Below, piece after piece: positions 36,100-47,456 of a stretch of 64,000 nt of DNA. The translations under genes were made by a program, and so were the position numbers. A model generated the notes under the pieces. The model saw only the letters and a program-made list of their open reading frames with translations. It made no database searches and was not told the DNA's origin. Location of the stretch: the NCBI GenBank assembly GCA_963556145.1, contig OY744465.1, forward strand, positions 5,394,001 to 5,458,000. The letters are read 5' to 3'. Source of the stretch: Hygrocybe punicea (lineage: Eukaryota; Basidiomycota; Agaricomycetes; Agaricales; Hygrophoraceae). Numbering within the stretch: the stretch's first letter is position 1; each line of letters opens with the position of its first letter.

Positions 36100-36579
36100 T
36101 GTTGGGGACCGTTTTTATAGTACATGTGTGTGTAGTCTACTTTTGGACTTGTCTATTTCGGCCAATAGAAACTACAAAGAAGAGCTGGAATGGGGATGTG
36201 AAAAGGGGGGTTGCAAAGCAACGAAGACAGAGAAATGGAGGGGAAAACAAATAACCATGAAAAAGACATAAAAAGTCATACATATCTCCGAAAGGATGAG
36301 GGGATGCCTAAATAAGGTAAGTCCGAAGTCAGGGATTGAGTCTGATGAGATCCATCTCCTACAAGTAGAACTCTGGGGCTTCTGAGGCTGCTGGATTTGG
36401 TTCGAAAGTGGCTGTGACAAGGCGGCATACATCGGGTCACGTCGGTCACGTCGGGTCACATCACGTCAGGTTACATCGGGTTACGTCGGGTTGGAATGGG
36501 AATCATTTGGAGGCGTCAGGTTCGTCCGGATTTGTGATATATCGATGATATGGACTCAGAGGGACGTTGAGTCTCTACA

Positions 36580-38640
36580 TCTCCAGGGTACTTTAAATAA
36601 AGACCATCCCTGGTCAATACTATGTGGACTTGGGATGTGGAAGTGTATGATGAGGCCGACGTGGCAGTTGTGGAATCGGGTTTGACAGGATGAGGTGGGT
36701 CGTGGATGACGCGAACGGGTACAGCGGATGGTGACTAGCAGAACATGGTGGATGGTTGGAGGCCGAGAGCAGGGAGTAGAGAACAAAAGGTGTGAAGCCG
36801 GTGTCGAGAAAATGAAACATATACGTAGAACTGAAGCAAAAGAAAATATAACAACAATATAACTCAGCGGAAATGAAACAAGAGGCGAAAAACTACAAAA
36901 ACGTGAGCAGAAATGCAAAAATAGATAAACGGGGATAAATCTTGGGGATCGGAAAGGAAGGGAAGCAATAGTGGTGGAGTCAGGTGACAGAAATAATGAA
37001 GGCGTGAGCGGAAACACGTAGGGCATAAGTGGAAACGACAGCGGATGACAAAAATGATGTAGTCGGGTCGAGTTAGGGTTGGCGGCTTCGGTGGCTGTGT
37101 CAACGGGTGGCGGAAACGGTGGCATAAGGGTAAACATGATATGACGGTGGAGGTTCGATATGATATGACAACAACGGAAGTTCAATACGATATAACGGAG
37201 GTTCGATGGACGACGATGGAGGTTCGATAGATGATGGCGGAGGTTCGATATGTCAATACTAATATGGGGGCGATAATCAACAGCTGTGATATCAACCTCA
37301 TACTAGGTGGTTCAGCACCGGCTTGGACCTGTGGGGAAGTATTCTCCCCCATGGAGCTGAGAAATAAAGGTTGGGTGGGATTCGAAACCGAGACAGGGAA
37401 CGTTGTGTCTGGGTGGAAATGATGGCGGATCGGGTGGGTCATGAATGATGGCAATGGGTTGAATGCGGGTGCGTGAGCGGATTAGTTGGGTGTGTGGGGA
37501 ACGAGTGAAGCGATGGATCGGATTCATAAGCAGATGTGTCAGGTGCATGGGGAATGAGTGAAGTGAAATGTCGGGTTCATAAGCGGGTATGTTGGGTGTG
37601 GCGGGTTCATAAGCGGGAGTGTCAGGTACGTCAGGTGGATTATGCGGGTGCCGGGTGTGTCGGGAACGAGTGTGTTTCATTTATCTTTCATTTATCTCTG
37701 ATGTTTTTCTTTCTTTTTATGTATTTAACCTATCTATGTATATAACTCTTATGCTGATGGACGGTGATGGGGTTTTCGTAAGGTCGGGTTCAGTGGGTAT
37801 GGGAGTGTGAAGGTGGCGGGTACGTTTGGGTGGATGAAAACGCGTCTGGGTTCGTAGTCGGGTGTTTGCTTTGTCGAAATGCGGTAGTAGCTATGTCAAG
37901 AACAGGTTGTCGGGTGCATCAGGAAAAACACTTCTGGTCCCATGGGGTCCTGGGAAATCCCAAATTTCCCAGGGTCACCAGGGAGTGTCACAGAGCTCCA
38001 CAGAGCATCTTAGAGCTTCTCAGAGCATCTTAGAAGTTCAGAATCACGCTTGACCTAGAAATACTAAATAAACATATGCCAGGTGCTTGGAGGCATACTG
38101 ATTAGGATTGTTTAAGATCTTATGGAGTATATTATGCCACACAATGTATTTATCTACCTTAGCTGTTTGCAATGCCAGTGGCCCCACTGTTGCCTCACCG
38201 CCTGCTGGAAATTACAACATTCTAATACTATTGCTACCATATAGTCTTGTATGCATACATGTTATGCCAGTTATTAACAAAGAATGTTGAACATTTATCT
38301 AGAACATCATGAGTTATGAGTCCCTATAAGGGAATCGTTCTATACGGTGGATTTTTCAACTCAGGGTCAGACTCTAATTTGCCAAGCCGTGGGAACAATC
38401 TTTGCAAACTGTGGGAACAATTTTGAAGCCCTGGGAATAGTTTTGAAACCGTGTGACTGCTGACTTTGTAACTGTGAGAATTTGGTGTCCCAATAAGCAA
38501 GAACAATAAGGCGGCTTGATCACAGGTTCCCAGATCACAGTTGCCAATTTTGGAATAGGTAGTGTTGCAACGTCTTTGCTTGACAGCTTTATTGACATAA
38601 CGGACTGCATTGGTAGTGTAATGTGCACCTTTTGAAATAT
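36580..38640. other. Gene-free GC-shifted stretch
   Basis: No supportable gene. It contains drifting GGTTCGATATGATATGAC units (37150-37240), CGGGTTCATAAGCGGG units (37560-37620) and CAGAGC(T/A)(T/C)C units (37990-38035). Open frames are short, overlapping and compositionally repetitive. It may include internal remains of the LTR family next to it. Confidence 0.6.
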
Positions 38641-38799
38641 AGATGAGGTGAATGGGCTGAACAGTGTTCAGTGTTCAATGAGTTTCCTGGGTATATTTTC
38701 TGTGTGGTAGACATAGGATGAACCATATGTAAAATGTGTGTCTGCAGATACATATATTTTGCTGGATGCATTGGAATTATGTGTGTGCACCTTGAATCT

Positions 38800-39600
38800 G
38801 AGGCATTGATTTTGCCAAAACAATTATAAGAACAATGTATTTGGTGTATCTGTGATATAGCTACAAGTACAATGTGTATTAGAATTACTAATAATGCAAG
38901 CAGTGGGTACTTGTCGAACAGGCTGAACAGTGTTCGACAAGTGTTCGGCCAGTGTCCCAGTTTCAATCTGCAGCATTGCCTTGTCACAAACAATTGTATG
39001 AACATTGTATTCAATGTATCTGTGATGTAGCTACAAGTACAATGAGTATTAGAATTACTAACAATTCAAGCAGTGGGTACTTGTCGAACAGGTTGAACAC
39101 TGTTCGATAAGTGTTCGGCAGGTGTCTCAGCTTTGATCCGGGGCATTGTCCTCACAGAAACAATTGTATAAGCAACATACTGGATGTATCTGTGATGTAG
39201 CTACATGTACTATGTGCATTAGAATTATTAATAATGCAAATAGAGAATACTTGTCGAACAGGCCGAACACTGTTCGACAAGTGTTTGGCAGCTGTCTCAG
39301 GATTACCCTGCAGCATTGCATTTGCTGAAACAATTGTACGAACAATATACTGGATGTATCTGTGATGTAGCAAGATTTAATATGTGCATTGGAATTGTTG
39401 ATAATGCAAACAGTGAATAATTGTGTGAACAGGCCGGTTCTAACACCGTTTGATAAGCGTTCAACAGATGTCCCAGCATGAATCTGCAGCATTGCCCTTG
39501 CACAAACCATTGTATAAACAACATATCAAACATTTTTGCGATGTATTAAAATTTAATGTGTGCTTTGAATATATTAATAATGCAAACAGGAAACTGATGA
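38800..39600. repeat. 170-bp satellite, about five units
   Basis: The phrase TGTATCTGTGAT recurs at 38845, 39015, 39185 and 39355, exactly 170 bp apart, and a decayed fifth unit aligns near 39525. Each unit contains the dyad TTGTCGAACA...TGTTCGACAA and an AT-rich half (TTAGAATTACTAATAATGCA). The minus-strand Cys/Ile-rich frames across it are repeat shadows. Confidence 0.9.
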
Positions 39601-39948
39601 GGACTTTATATAATTAAATAATACTCAGTTATCTAGTCACTTCTTGAAACCATTTGTGTTGTTATTTCACTTGTGAACGTATTGCAGAAAATAATATCAT
39701 ATAAAATTGGTATTCATGGATTATGATGTGTGATTGCAAACATGTGAGTGTACAACGTAATGATAATGGATGTCAATCGGTTTCATTCATCCTGAGGTTT
39801 GTCAAATGTCTTCGGGTTTCTATGACATCTTTACCATCATCTGTCAACTAGACATAACCCACATTACGTTTGATATTAATCCTGGTCATTGTATTGAGAG
39901 CAGGATGAGGTGCCTTCATTCGACCTATCGTTGCATTCTGGATGTACA

Positions 39949-41450
39949 TTAGTTATTATTCATTGAATTATTAGATATGTCTGGTACCTCAGTAAACTCG
40001 CTGTTGACCAGCGCTAATGAGCGCAGATTGAGTATCATCTTAAATTTGTCGTTCTTGACTGAAACCGCCGATACCGTCATCTGGACTTCTACAATGTCAC
40101 CAATCCTGAAGCAAGTTGGACTGGCAGGTACAAAGCTGTCATCTATATCATTATCAATGGTCAAACTATTGTTGTGCTGAGCACTCACCAATGCCGGCCT
40201 CCGTCTGATGTTAACTTGAAATAAAGGACCTCATTATCCGTCCCATGGAAGTATCGAGTATTGCTCATGGATGACAGGATACCTTTGGGATCGACGTTGT
40301 GTTCGAATGGAATATGGTATGAAACATTGTCATGTCGGCGATCGGTGAAGTATCGGGTGCCAATAGATAATGCAGTGTATTCGATATAGGTGGATGACGT
40401 GAAGTCCAGCATCGCACGTTCTGGGAAAGTACGGGCCAGTTTCTGATGTAAGATGCGGAGGTTGTCAAGGTACGATTCGAACAGTGGTATGTTGAGACCT
40501 GCTATAAGGATGCTCTGACGAAGAAATGGTGTTCGACGTTCGGGTGGTCTGGAAAATATATGTATATCAATTGTTTACGATTTATGTGATGGAACAATAT
40601 ACCTGCTGGTGATTGGTGGTAGGTCTTTGGCCACCAATATCGCCTGTAAGCTTACAGCTGTTGTCAGTGAGTATTGGAAACCCCAAAATTCCATGGTGGC
40701 TGTACATATCCAATTAGGTAGTCTGCCGAGTTTCCGAACCCAAACATTGCAGCTCTGACTAAGCTTGTCTTTTTTGCACTCATATGTCATAATGGAAGAA
40801 GACCAAGCTACCACAAGTGGTGACGACGATGAACTGCCACCAGCACAACGGAGCCCTCAAGAGTTTTCTTTGCAGCTCATCTACCATGTAGTTGCCAAGG
40901 GTAAACGGGGGCCCAAGGGTAGTAAGAAAGAGGCTCGAGGAAGAGACCTTCATTTTAGTTGCCATACAACGAACTATCTCGATTTTCTCAAGGCACGTCC
41001 TGAGGCCAAGGACCCTGCAGATCTGCTTCATTGACATGTTTTGTTGGTGGTACAGGATGGGAACGCGGTTCTTGAGAGCGTGAGGAATGTGCTTTGGCAT
41101 TCTGCGACAGCTTAGTCGGAGCTGCAACATTTGGGTTCGGAAACTCGGCAGACTACCTAATTGGATATGTACAGCCACCATGGAATTTCGGGGTTTCCAA
41201 TACTCACTGACAACAGCTGTAAGACAAGTTCTTCATGCTCGGTTGTATCAGTACTCGGCCGTGTAAGTTTCCAGCAATTTGGTGAGTCATTATGAACTAC
41301 ATTGATATTCGAAATCTGCAAATGTAAAGAAACACAGCATACATCGTAAAATTTGAACATACATTTGTAGCATTGGCGAGTTGACTGTCATCATTGTCCA
41401 TCCGTGTCGATATGAGATTACTTAAATGTTCAGCTGTAAAGTAGAGTTGA
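39949..41450 (-). CDS. Module gene A: conserved basidiomycete protein of unknown function (interrupted by a mariner-derived element)
   Basis: Reading leftward: AEHLSNLISTRMDNDDSQLA (about 41435-41385), intron, INVVHNDSPNCWKLTRPSTD and TEHEELVL to the element at 41219; then, after the element, SLQAILVAKDLPPITSR (about 40650-40600), intron, PPERRTPFLRQSILIAGLNI, LESYLDNL, ARTFPERAMLDFTSSTYIEY, FTDRRHDNVSYHIPFEHNVD, SNTRYFHGTDNEVLYFKL, intron, and FRIGDIVEVQMTVSAVSVKN with FKMILNLRSLALVNSEFTE near the end. The last block looks like a small beta-rich (OB-like) domain. Removing the insertion restores the frame. I know similar sequences only as hypothetical proteins repeated in mushroom genomes. 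Gene B lies divergently to the right. Confidence 0.6.
40655..41219 (-). mobile_element. Tc1/mariner-derived short element with about 115-bp inverted ends
   Basis: Inverted ends starting CAGCTGTTGTCAGTGAGTAT at 40655 and ending CTCACTGACAACAGCTG at 41219 match over about 115 bp and are flanked by TA on both sides (40653-40654 and 41220-41221), as for Tc1/mariner. Inside, the minus strand keeps a transposase N-terminus: PKHIPHALKNRVPILYHQQN, MSMKQICRVLG (helix-turn-helix) and NYMVDELQRKLL. The catalytic part is deleted, so it is non-autonomous (565 bp). Confidence 0.85.
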
Positions 41451-41971
41451 ATGTATGAATGCCTTCAGTGGTATATGGACTGACATGCGCTTTTGAAATC
41501 GTAATAGGTGTCCATTTGCAAAGTGGAAGTGGGATTTATAATTCAAACGCAATTTTCGACTGTTTTATCATGAATCGTTTTCGATCGTCATCGAGATTAT
41601 GGCAGTGCATCATGTTCATCCTCCATGAACTTGTGATGTCTGTATGGTGTTTGCATTCTTGTGTTGCAGATCTTCTCAATAGATTCTTATTGTTTTTCTC
41701 CATTTTATAGGACAGGATATACATCGACAGCTATCGTAATGCTTGACCTCCTTATTGTACAGCATTAAAAGGAAACCCCTATCCATTCAGAATGATTTGT
41801 TTCCGATGCAACTGTCAGTATAGTTGATCCGATGTTTGTATTTGTTTGGAAATGAGTAAATATGTCACATAAACTTCTATTTCCGATTTGGCTGTGTTAT
41901 GATCTTATGATCAGTTCCATGTGGTGACAGCTGTTCTACATTCCAAAATCCTAATTAGACTTAGTGTTTGA

Positions 41972-42160
41972 TTATTCTCCATACCAGTAATCCATATCCA
42001 TGTTGTTGGATGATGCTGAGCGTAACAGCTGGTCAATCATGGGTTCTACATCATGGGGAATGTCCCTGATTCTTTTCATTTTTATGGCGCTATGATCCGA
42101 ATAGTTCTCCTTCAAACCATCAACAGATGTAGTTTTCATACCTGCTGGTGTGATCTCCAT
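41972..42160 (-). CDS. Short hypothetical ORF between module genes A and B
   Basis: A 62-residue frame (KMKRIRDIPHDVEPMIDQLL, SNNMDMDYWYGE) ends at 41972. It could be a C-terminal exon of a lost gene or an N-terminal exon of gene A, but I could not join it by splicing. The rest of 41450-42300 shows no gene. Confidence 0.25.
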   Translation of the reverse strand: MEITPAGMKTTSVDGLKENYSDHSAIKMKRIRDIPHDVEPMIDQLLRSASSNNMDMDYWYGE

Positions 42161-42303
42161 AAACGAGTTCTTTATTGTATTCGATCTGTCTCAGTGTACT
42201 TAAATAGCGATGAGAGCGCAATGGTATCGTCCACATCCGACCCTTCATTCATCTACGATATCTCGCACAGATTCATTCCTCGCCCTAAAGCTCTTATCTT
42301 TGC

Positions 42304-44325
42304 AATGGCCCCTAAGAAGTCTGTGAATGTGAAGACTCAGTCCAAAGCTCGATCAAGCGCCGTTTCGTATGTATATTTATTTTCATGTATTGCTGCTCGT
42401 TCTGAATAAAGGTCATACTGTTGTTTCTAGGAAGGGTAAGAAGGTCACCACCACCAAGCTTGTCAATGATGAAGTGTACGTGTTTATTCCAATATTCTGA
42501 TTCATCCACCATGACTAAGCCACCAGTAGTATTGCCAACTCCGAAGACGAAGACGTTATTAGTGTTCATAGCGTCGCTAGCATTGCCAAACCCGTCTCGT
42601 CTATGAGGTGCGTCTCATGAATTGTATTTTCAGATACTAGTGATTTACTTCAGTAATATAGGCGGTCCAGGAAGACCACCAATAGAGCAAGGTTTGCAAG
42701 TTCAATTTATACTGTTCATGCAAACTAATATTCTTTATATTCAGCGGTAAAAGGCGGCATGCTTCAGAGGAAGACGAAGACAGGTCAGTAGCTCTAAATA
42801 ATGTCTTTTATATTTGTGTATTCTTTAATCGCTTTACATAGTAAATTCTCTTCTCCATCGAAGAAGACAAAGTCAAACCAGCATCAATTACATGATGAGG
42901 ATGACGACAGCGACGAAACATTCATGTGAGTTGGAAATTGAATAATTGGTCATATGTTAGACATGTCATAGGCCTATCGCAAAACTCGAATTCGGTTCTA
43001 AGAAATCAAATGCAGATAATGGTCTTCGGTATGATACTTCATATGATTCTTGTCCTTCATATATTAATAAATGATCAGCAACTCTGATACATCCATCAAA
43101 ACCATGAAGGCGATTTCCTCCAAAGTCACCAAGACTACCCATCTTCATGATATCAGTGACGACAATGTTTCCAGTAGCGATGATGGAGCTGTGACATATG
43201 CACAAAACCAAATCACCAGGTACATTACATCTGTCTATTATTTTTTTAATTGATGTCCTTGCTTTAGCATATGCTCTCCAAACACGGATGAGTCCGACAT
43301 TGGTACAAGAGACCCTCAGTTGGTCGATACATATAAGGACTGTGTCAACATTAAGTAACTATTCGGTTTTATCTTCTTAAGCAATGCTTAATATTGAATA
43401 GGGCAGCGGCCATGGTATCTTGGTCTAGTGCTATAGGGAATGGCAATCCTCAGTACAGCGATGTTATCAGCAACATTCGCAAGGTCAACCAAAAGTAAGC
43501 TGTCAGCTAGGACTTTATGGTTAAAGACAATTCACATCGCATAACAGTTTGCTGTTTTCCGCAGTGGCCTTTGTTCGATCTGACAAGTACTCGAATCTTT
43601 CTCGTGACGATCCCGCCAATATCTCTACTGGAGCATTTGGGCGTAGTTTCTTCCACTCTGTTGCTGGTGCCATCCCAACGATCTTCACTTCTGTCATTCT
43701 AGTCGATTCATGCTTCCTTGATGAGCCAAAAGTTGGTGGGAACACGAAACCGATCAAAGTCATCCAAGGGGCTTTACTCTCAGGAGAATGGGAGCGGTAT
43801 GTTGGCGCCATTGGAATGGTCACTGGTGAGGCGGAATTTCGTGCACAACTATATAAGGACTTTCTGTCCTTCTCGACGACAGCGGCAAGTGGGATGGATG
43901 CATCTCCTAGCAGTGAGTATACATTCAATGCTCTGTTATCAATCCTTACTCATATTCAATAGAAGCTTCCTCTTTGAAATTCGTGCAGTCTAGTCCTTTT
44001 ACTCGACGTCCCGCTCCATCTTACCAAAAGACTGCGCTGTCATTCCATGACATTGGTTAGTTTTATTCTCTCTCACACAATGTCCTTGGTTTCGTTTTTG
44101 ATGCCTGTATTCATAGTCCCAATCTATGATGCCCGGAAAGTTAAAACGGACTTTACCGACACCCTCAAAATACTTCAGAAACTCCCCCACTTTCCAGGCG
44201 ATGTTCCTGCAGAATCGTGCGTTGTGGTCGGCCACACAATCAATACCTTCAAACGCTCTGATGATTTGTTGAAGAGTATTTCCCTAAATGTGCAGTGGGT
44301 GATGGTATTGGGCGTCTCTCATTAA
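42304..44325 (+). CDS. Module gene B: conserved basidiomycete protein of unknown function
   Basis: It starts MAPKKSVNVKTQSKARSSAV at 42304. About ten short exons follow with GT...AG introns of 45-60 bp: a Lys/Ser/Asp-rich, probably nuclear and disordered N-terminal half (for example SKFSSPSKKTKS at about 42841 and KAISSKVTKTTHLHDISDDN at about 43105). A globular half comes next: LLFSAVAFVRSDKYSNLSRD, GAFGRSFFHSVAGAIPTIFT, GEWERYVGAIGMVTGEAEFR (about 43550-43900). The last exon (44110-44325) holds VPIYDARKVKTDFTDTLKIL, ESCVVVGHTINTFK and LNVQWVMVLGVSH. I recognise the VPIYDAR...VGHT...LGV arrangement from other mushroom hypothetical proteins, but no enzymatic motif. No frame-breaking change was found. 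Confidence 0.62.
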
Positions 44326-44499
44326 CTTGTCGTCTTTCTCGTCATGAAACTAGTGTGCCATGCAGCGTGGCCTATTGCCAATTCTCTTTATGTTGCCTTG
44401 AATTTGTAATGTACCTACCATTGAAATCAAAGCGTCTCATGCCTCTCAGACATGAGATCCGATTTGTGACATTTAAAGTTGACTAATGTACAAGTGAAG

Positions 44500-44700
44500 T
44501 TCAAAAATATGAGTATACATTTGTAATGTCTACAAGCCACTTATAAAATACCGTAACTACCCATCTTCCCGCACAATATCCCTGCAAGATCCTGTGTCGT
44601 TGTTGGACACACCATCAATACATTCAAGCGTGTAGATGACATGATGAAGAGCATTTCACTCAATGTGCAATGGGTCATGGTCTTGGGAGTGCCGAAATGA
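44500..44700. pseudogene. Duplicated tails of module genes C and B
   Basis: Sequence 44505-44545 on the minus strand copies the end of gene C (compare 44785-44830; both read ...YSY near the stop). Sequence 44571-44700 on the plus strand copies the end of gene B (VVVGHTINTFKRVDDMMKSI, ending LGVPK at 44698). Only the tails are present, in the convergent order expected from a tandem duplication of a B-C pair followed by loss of the middle. Confidence 0.75.
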
Positions 44701-44787
44701 TTGCTCCACTTAGCATCATTTATATTTGTATCTTATGTCTGTTTTGTGAAATAAACGCGAACCGATCCATTGACTGTACAGATAATA

Positions 44788-46610
44788 TTACAAATATGAG
44801 TATGGACCTTTGATGTCAATCAACCATTTATAGAAAACCCCTGCAAAAGTGTCTGCTAATGAGCCAATGGGTGCTTGAACGGATTTCGGACCTGACTTCA
44901 TGTTCGACCAGAGGCTGCATGTGTGATAACGTTCCACCTCATTCACGAAATACGACACAGTGTCCGTTTTGGAATCCACAATGAGCGATATGTCCATACG
45001 GCAAAAGACACTCATTGATGGTTTTCCACCAACCATATTGGACTCTATCGCATAAAGCCCTTCATAGGTCTTTTGGACAAAGTCGAAGAACTCGTTTCTG
45101 CCTTGCTCTCGAATAGAAATGGCGCCCCTGTCCGGATTGCACGCCACCGTCTTCAATAGAGTCCCCTGCGTTTGAAATATTCTGACAAAGTTAAGACAAT
45201 CATGCATATGATATGACAAGTGAAAATGAAGGGCACTCACCTTAACTCATCCAAGGTATAGAAACTTGAGACGATATCCCACTTCCAGGACTTGCTTTCC
45301 TTGTTGTACAGGGTGTGCACTGTATACACGACCTTTCCACCAACTAGAAACACACGCCATTCGCCCATCTTACTCAGTGGTTCGATGTACGTTTGCCCAA
45401 ACCAACGTGAACCTGGAACCTCACAGTTATTGCGCATGTATTCCCAATTTCGCTTGGCGTCGCCAGGTAATAGGACGTGATGACCGGTGTCGCTGTGTGT
45501 CCATTTCAAGACAATATTCGGTGGGAATTGGTCGCCATCGTTTAATAATTTTGCTTGAGGGCATATCGTATGCGTTACATTCAAAGCGACATGAAGCAAG
45601 TTTTGATTTTGTATCCATTTTGAATGGACCATGTTCATCTGCTTCGGAGGCGGCCAGATGTGTGCCGTTCGACAGAGTTCATCCATGCCAGTCATGAAAA
45701 TCGACACATTTTCCAGTGTCAATCCGTATTGGTTACCGCTGTCAAGACATCAGTATAATGCAGCGAAAACGGAGCAGAATTAATTAAAGCGATGTCAATC
45801 TTACATGTATGACATTCCCATATCCACACCACCAAATACACAATCTGCCGATGCGAACTTTTGCCACGTATCGCCTTTGTCTTGATGGCGAAGTATTGCA
45901 TGAAGGAACTCGGGCCAAAATATGTATTTGACATTGAAGCGCCGGGCTCCATCCTCATGATGTAGTCGCATTCCGATATAAACCTGTTTGTTGTGAAATA
46001 CGTTTCAGTATCAACAATCCACAAATTAAACAATAGACATTACCCATTCTTGAATACATGCTGAATAGCGACTCTTGTATGACTTGATGATATGGACGTA
46101 ACCATCAAGATGGGCAATGGTATCGAGTTCGATGTCGGATATGGTCGTGGTGACGAATGCAAGATCATTAATGGCTGCGGCTTTGCTCGCGATACGAGTT
46201 GTTGGGTCAAGGATAAAAAGGATTTTGAAAACATGGCCGTCATTGTTGCTTAATGTGGTTATACGACGTTCATTGTTGCTTACGGTGGTTGGCGGTTCCG
46301 TTTCACAGTCAGATGATGTTTCCATCTCAGAGTCGGATGATAGCCTTTTGCGTGGAAGGAGATCGAGTTCCGCGGCCGTCGCATTGCGGACACCCTGCGA
46401 ATTTTCACGTATGTTGCGACCAAGACATACCGACTGCGGACAAATTCCAGACGAAACGCATTTGGGATGTTGGTGTGCGGATCCAACATGTCTTTGGCAG
46501 GAGTTGCCTTCCTTCTTCCACAAAAGACATTTCGTTTTTGGAGAGTCGCATTTTCGACCAGGGCAGATGTGCATGCAAAGTTCATAACCAAGTTCCTTCT
46601 TATATGGCAT
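44788..46610 (-). CDS. Module gene C: Cys-rich N-terminus plus ATP-grasp-like domain
   Basis: Four exons: 46610 to about 46045, about 45985-45808, about 45739-45243 and about 45181-44788, with GT...AG introns. The N-terminal part (CMHICPGRKCDSPKTKCLLW, HPKCVSSGICPQSVC) could bind zinc. Next come KSYKSRYSACIQEW, VYIGMRLHHEDGARRFNVKY, DKGDTWQKFASADCVFGG and LTLENVSIFMTGMDELCRT. The C-terminal half has LKWTHSDTGHHVLLP (about 45510), WFGQTYIEPLSKMGEWRVFL (about 45400) and VFCRMDISLIVDS followed by VSYFVNEVER (about 45010-44930). A lysine strand, E-W-R and D...N-E spaced this way resemble an ATP-grasp ligase active site. The substrate is unknown. No stop or frameshift was seen. Confidence 0.6.
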
Positions 46611-46859
46611 GTTTGTGGACCTAGGCAGGATTTCGGATGGGTGGTATGAGGAACAGACACAGATATCATTAATACATCAATACCTTAATGATTGATTACT
46701 TTTAGGGTGGTTGATAGCGGGTGGTGACGATTCCACAAACATTCTAATTATAAGACGTCGGAATTATGTCACCTGACAAGAGTGGCAATGATAAAACAAC
46801 GAACACGTGCCAAACACATTGATCAGCAATGGAATCATTTAAATGTCTTGAAAGAGCAA

Positions 46860-47456
46860 TATCCACCGAACAGATCGGACGTGTTCGGTGTGTTCGGTGG
46901 AGATGTTCAGTGGATGTCAACCAACCATTATGAGGAGATATACTACACCGAACACATCGAACATGTTCGGTGTGTTCGGTGGAGATGTTCAGTGGATGTC
47001 ATCCAACGGTTGTGACTAGATATAACACACCGAACACATCGAACATGTTCGGTGTGTTCGGTGGAGATGTTCGGTGGATGTCAACCAACGGTTGTGACCG
47101 GATATACCACACCGAACACATCGAACATGTTCGGTGTGTTTGGTGGAGATGTTCGGTGGATGTCAACCAACGGTTGTGACTAGATATATCACACCGAACA
47201 CATCGAACATGTTCGGTGTGTTCGGTGGACATGTTCGGTCAACGTTGGTGAACCAATATTACTAGATATACCACACCGAACACATCGAACATGTTTGATT
47301 TGTTCGGCGTCATATATCTGGTAATATTGGTTCACCAACGTTGACCGAACATGTCCACCGAACACACCGAACATGTTCGATGTGTTCAGTGTGATATATC
47401 TAGTCACAACCGTTGGTTGACATCCACCGAACATCTCCACCGAACACACCGAACAT
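46860..47456. repeat. 82-bp palindromic array with an inverted right half
   Basis: The unit core CGAACACATCGAACATGTTC recurs at 46949, 47031, 47113, 47195 and 47277, exactly 82 bp apart, followed by GGTGTGTTCGGTGGAGATGT and CAACCAACGGTTGTGAC. From about 47295 the sequence turns back as an inverted copy, ending ...CCGAACAT at 47456. It abuts the truncated start of Helitron copy 2 without a gap. Confidence 0.92.

Larger units (their letters stand above)
34328..36579 (-). repeat. Second copy of the solo-LTR family, interrupted by hAT-like element C
   Basis: Reverse-complemented, this matches the solo LTR at 15473-16339 from TGTAGAGACTC (36579) to CATCTACA (34328), including the GACCCGACC tract and the GATCTCATC...CTTCGG blocks. 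Without element C and its duplication it is about 924 bp. The flanks (TCTCC and TGTGG) do not form a target duplication, so it is either one LTR of a rearranged element or a recombined solo LTR. Confidence 0.82.

Noticed and set aside
34328..36579. Interpretation as a complete LTR retrotransposon
   Set aside because: The extra length is fully explained by a hAT-like insertion with its own 8-bp duplication; no gag or pol and no second LTR are nearby.
36491..37810. Several 60-200-residue ORFs on both strands
   Set aside because: Overlapping frames in a compositionally biased, weakly repetitive stretch; no domain, no plausible intron structure.
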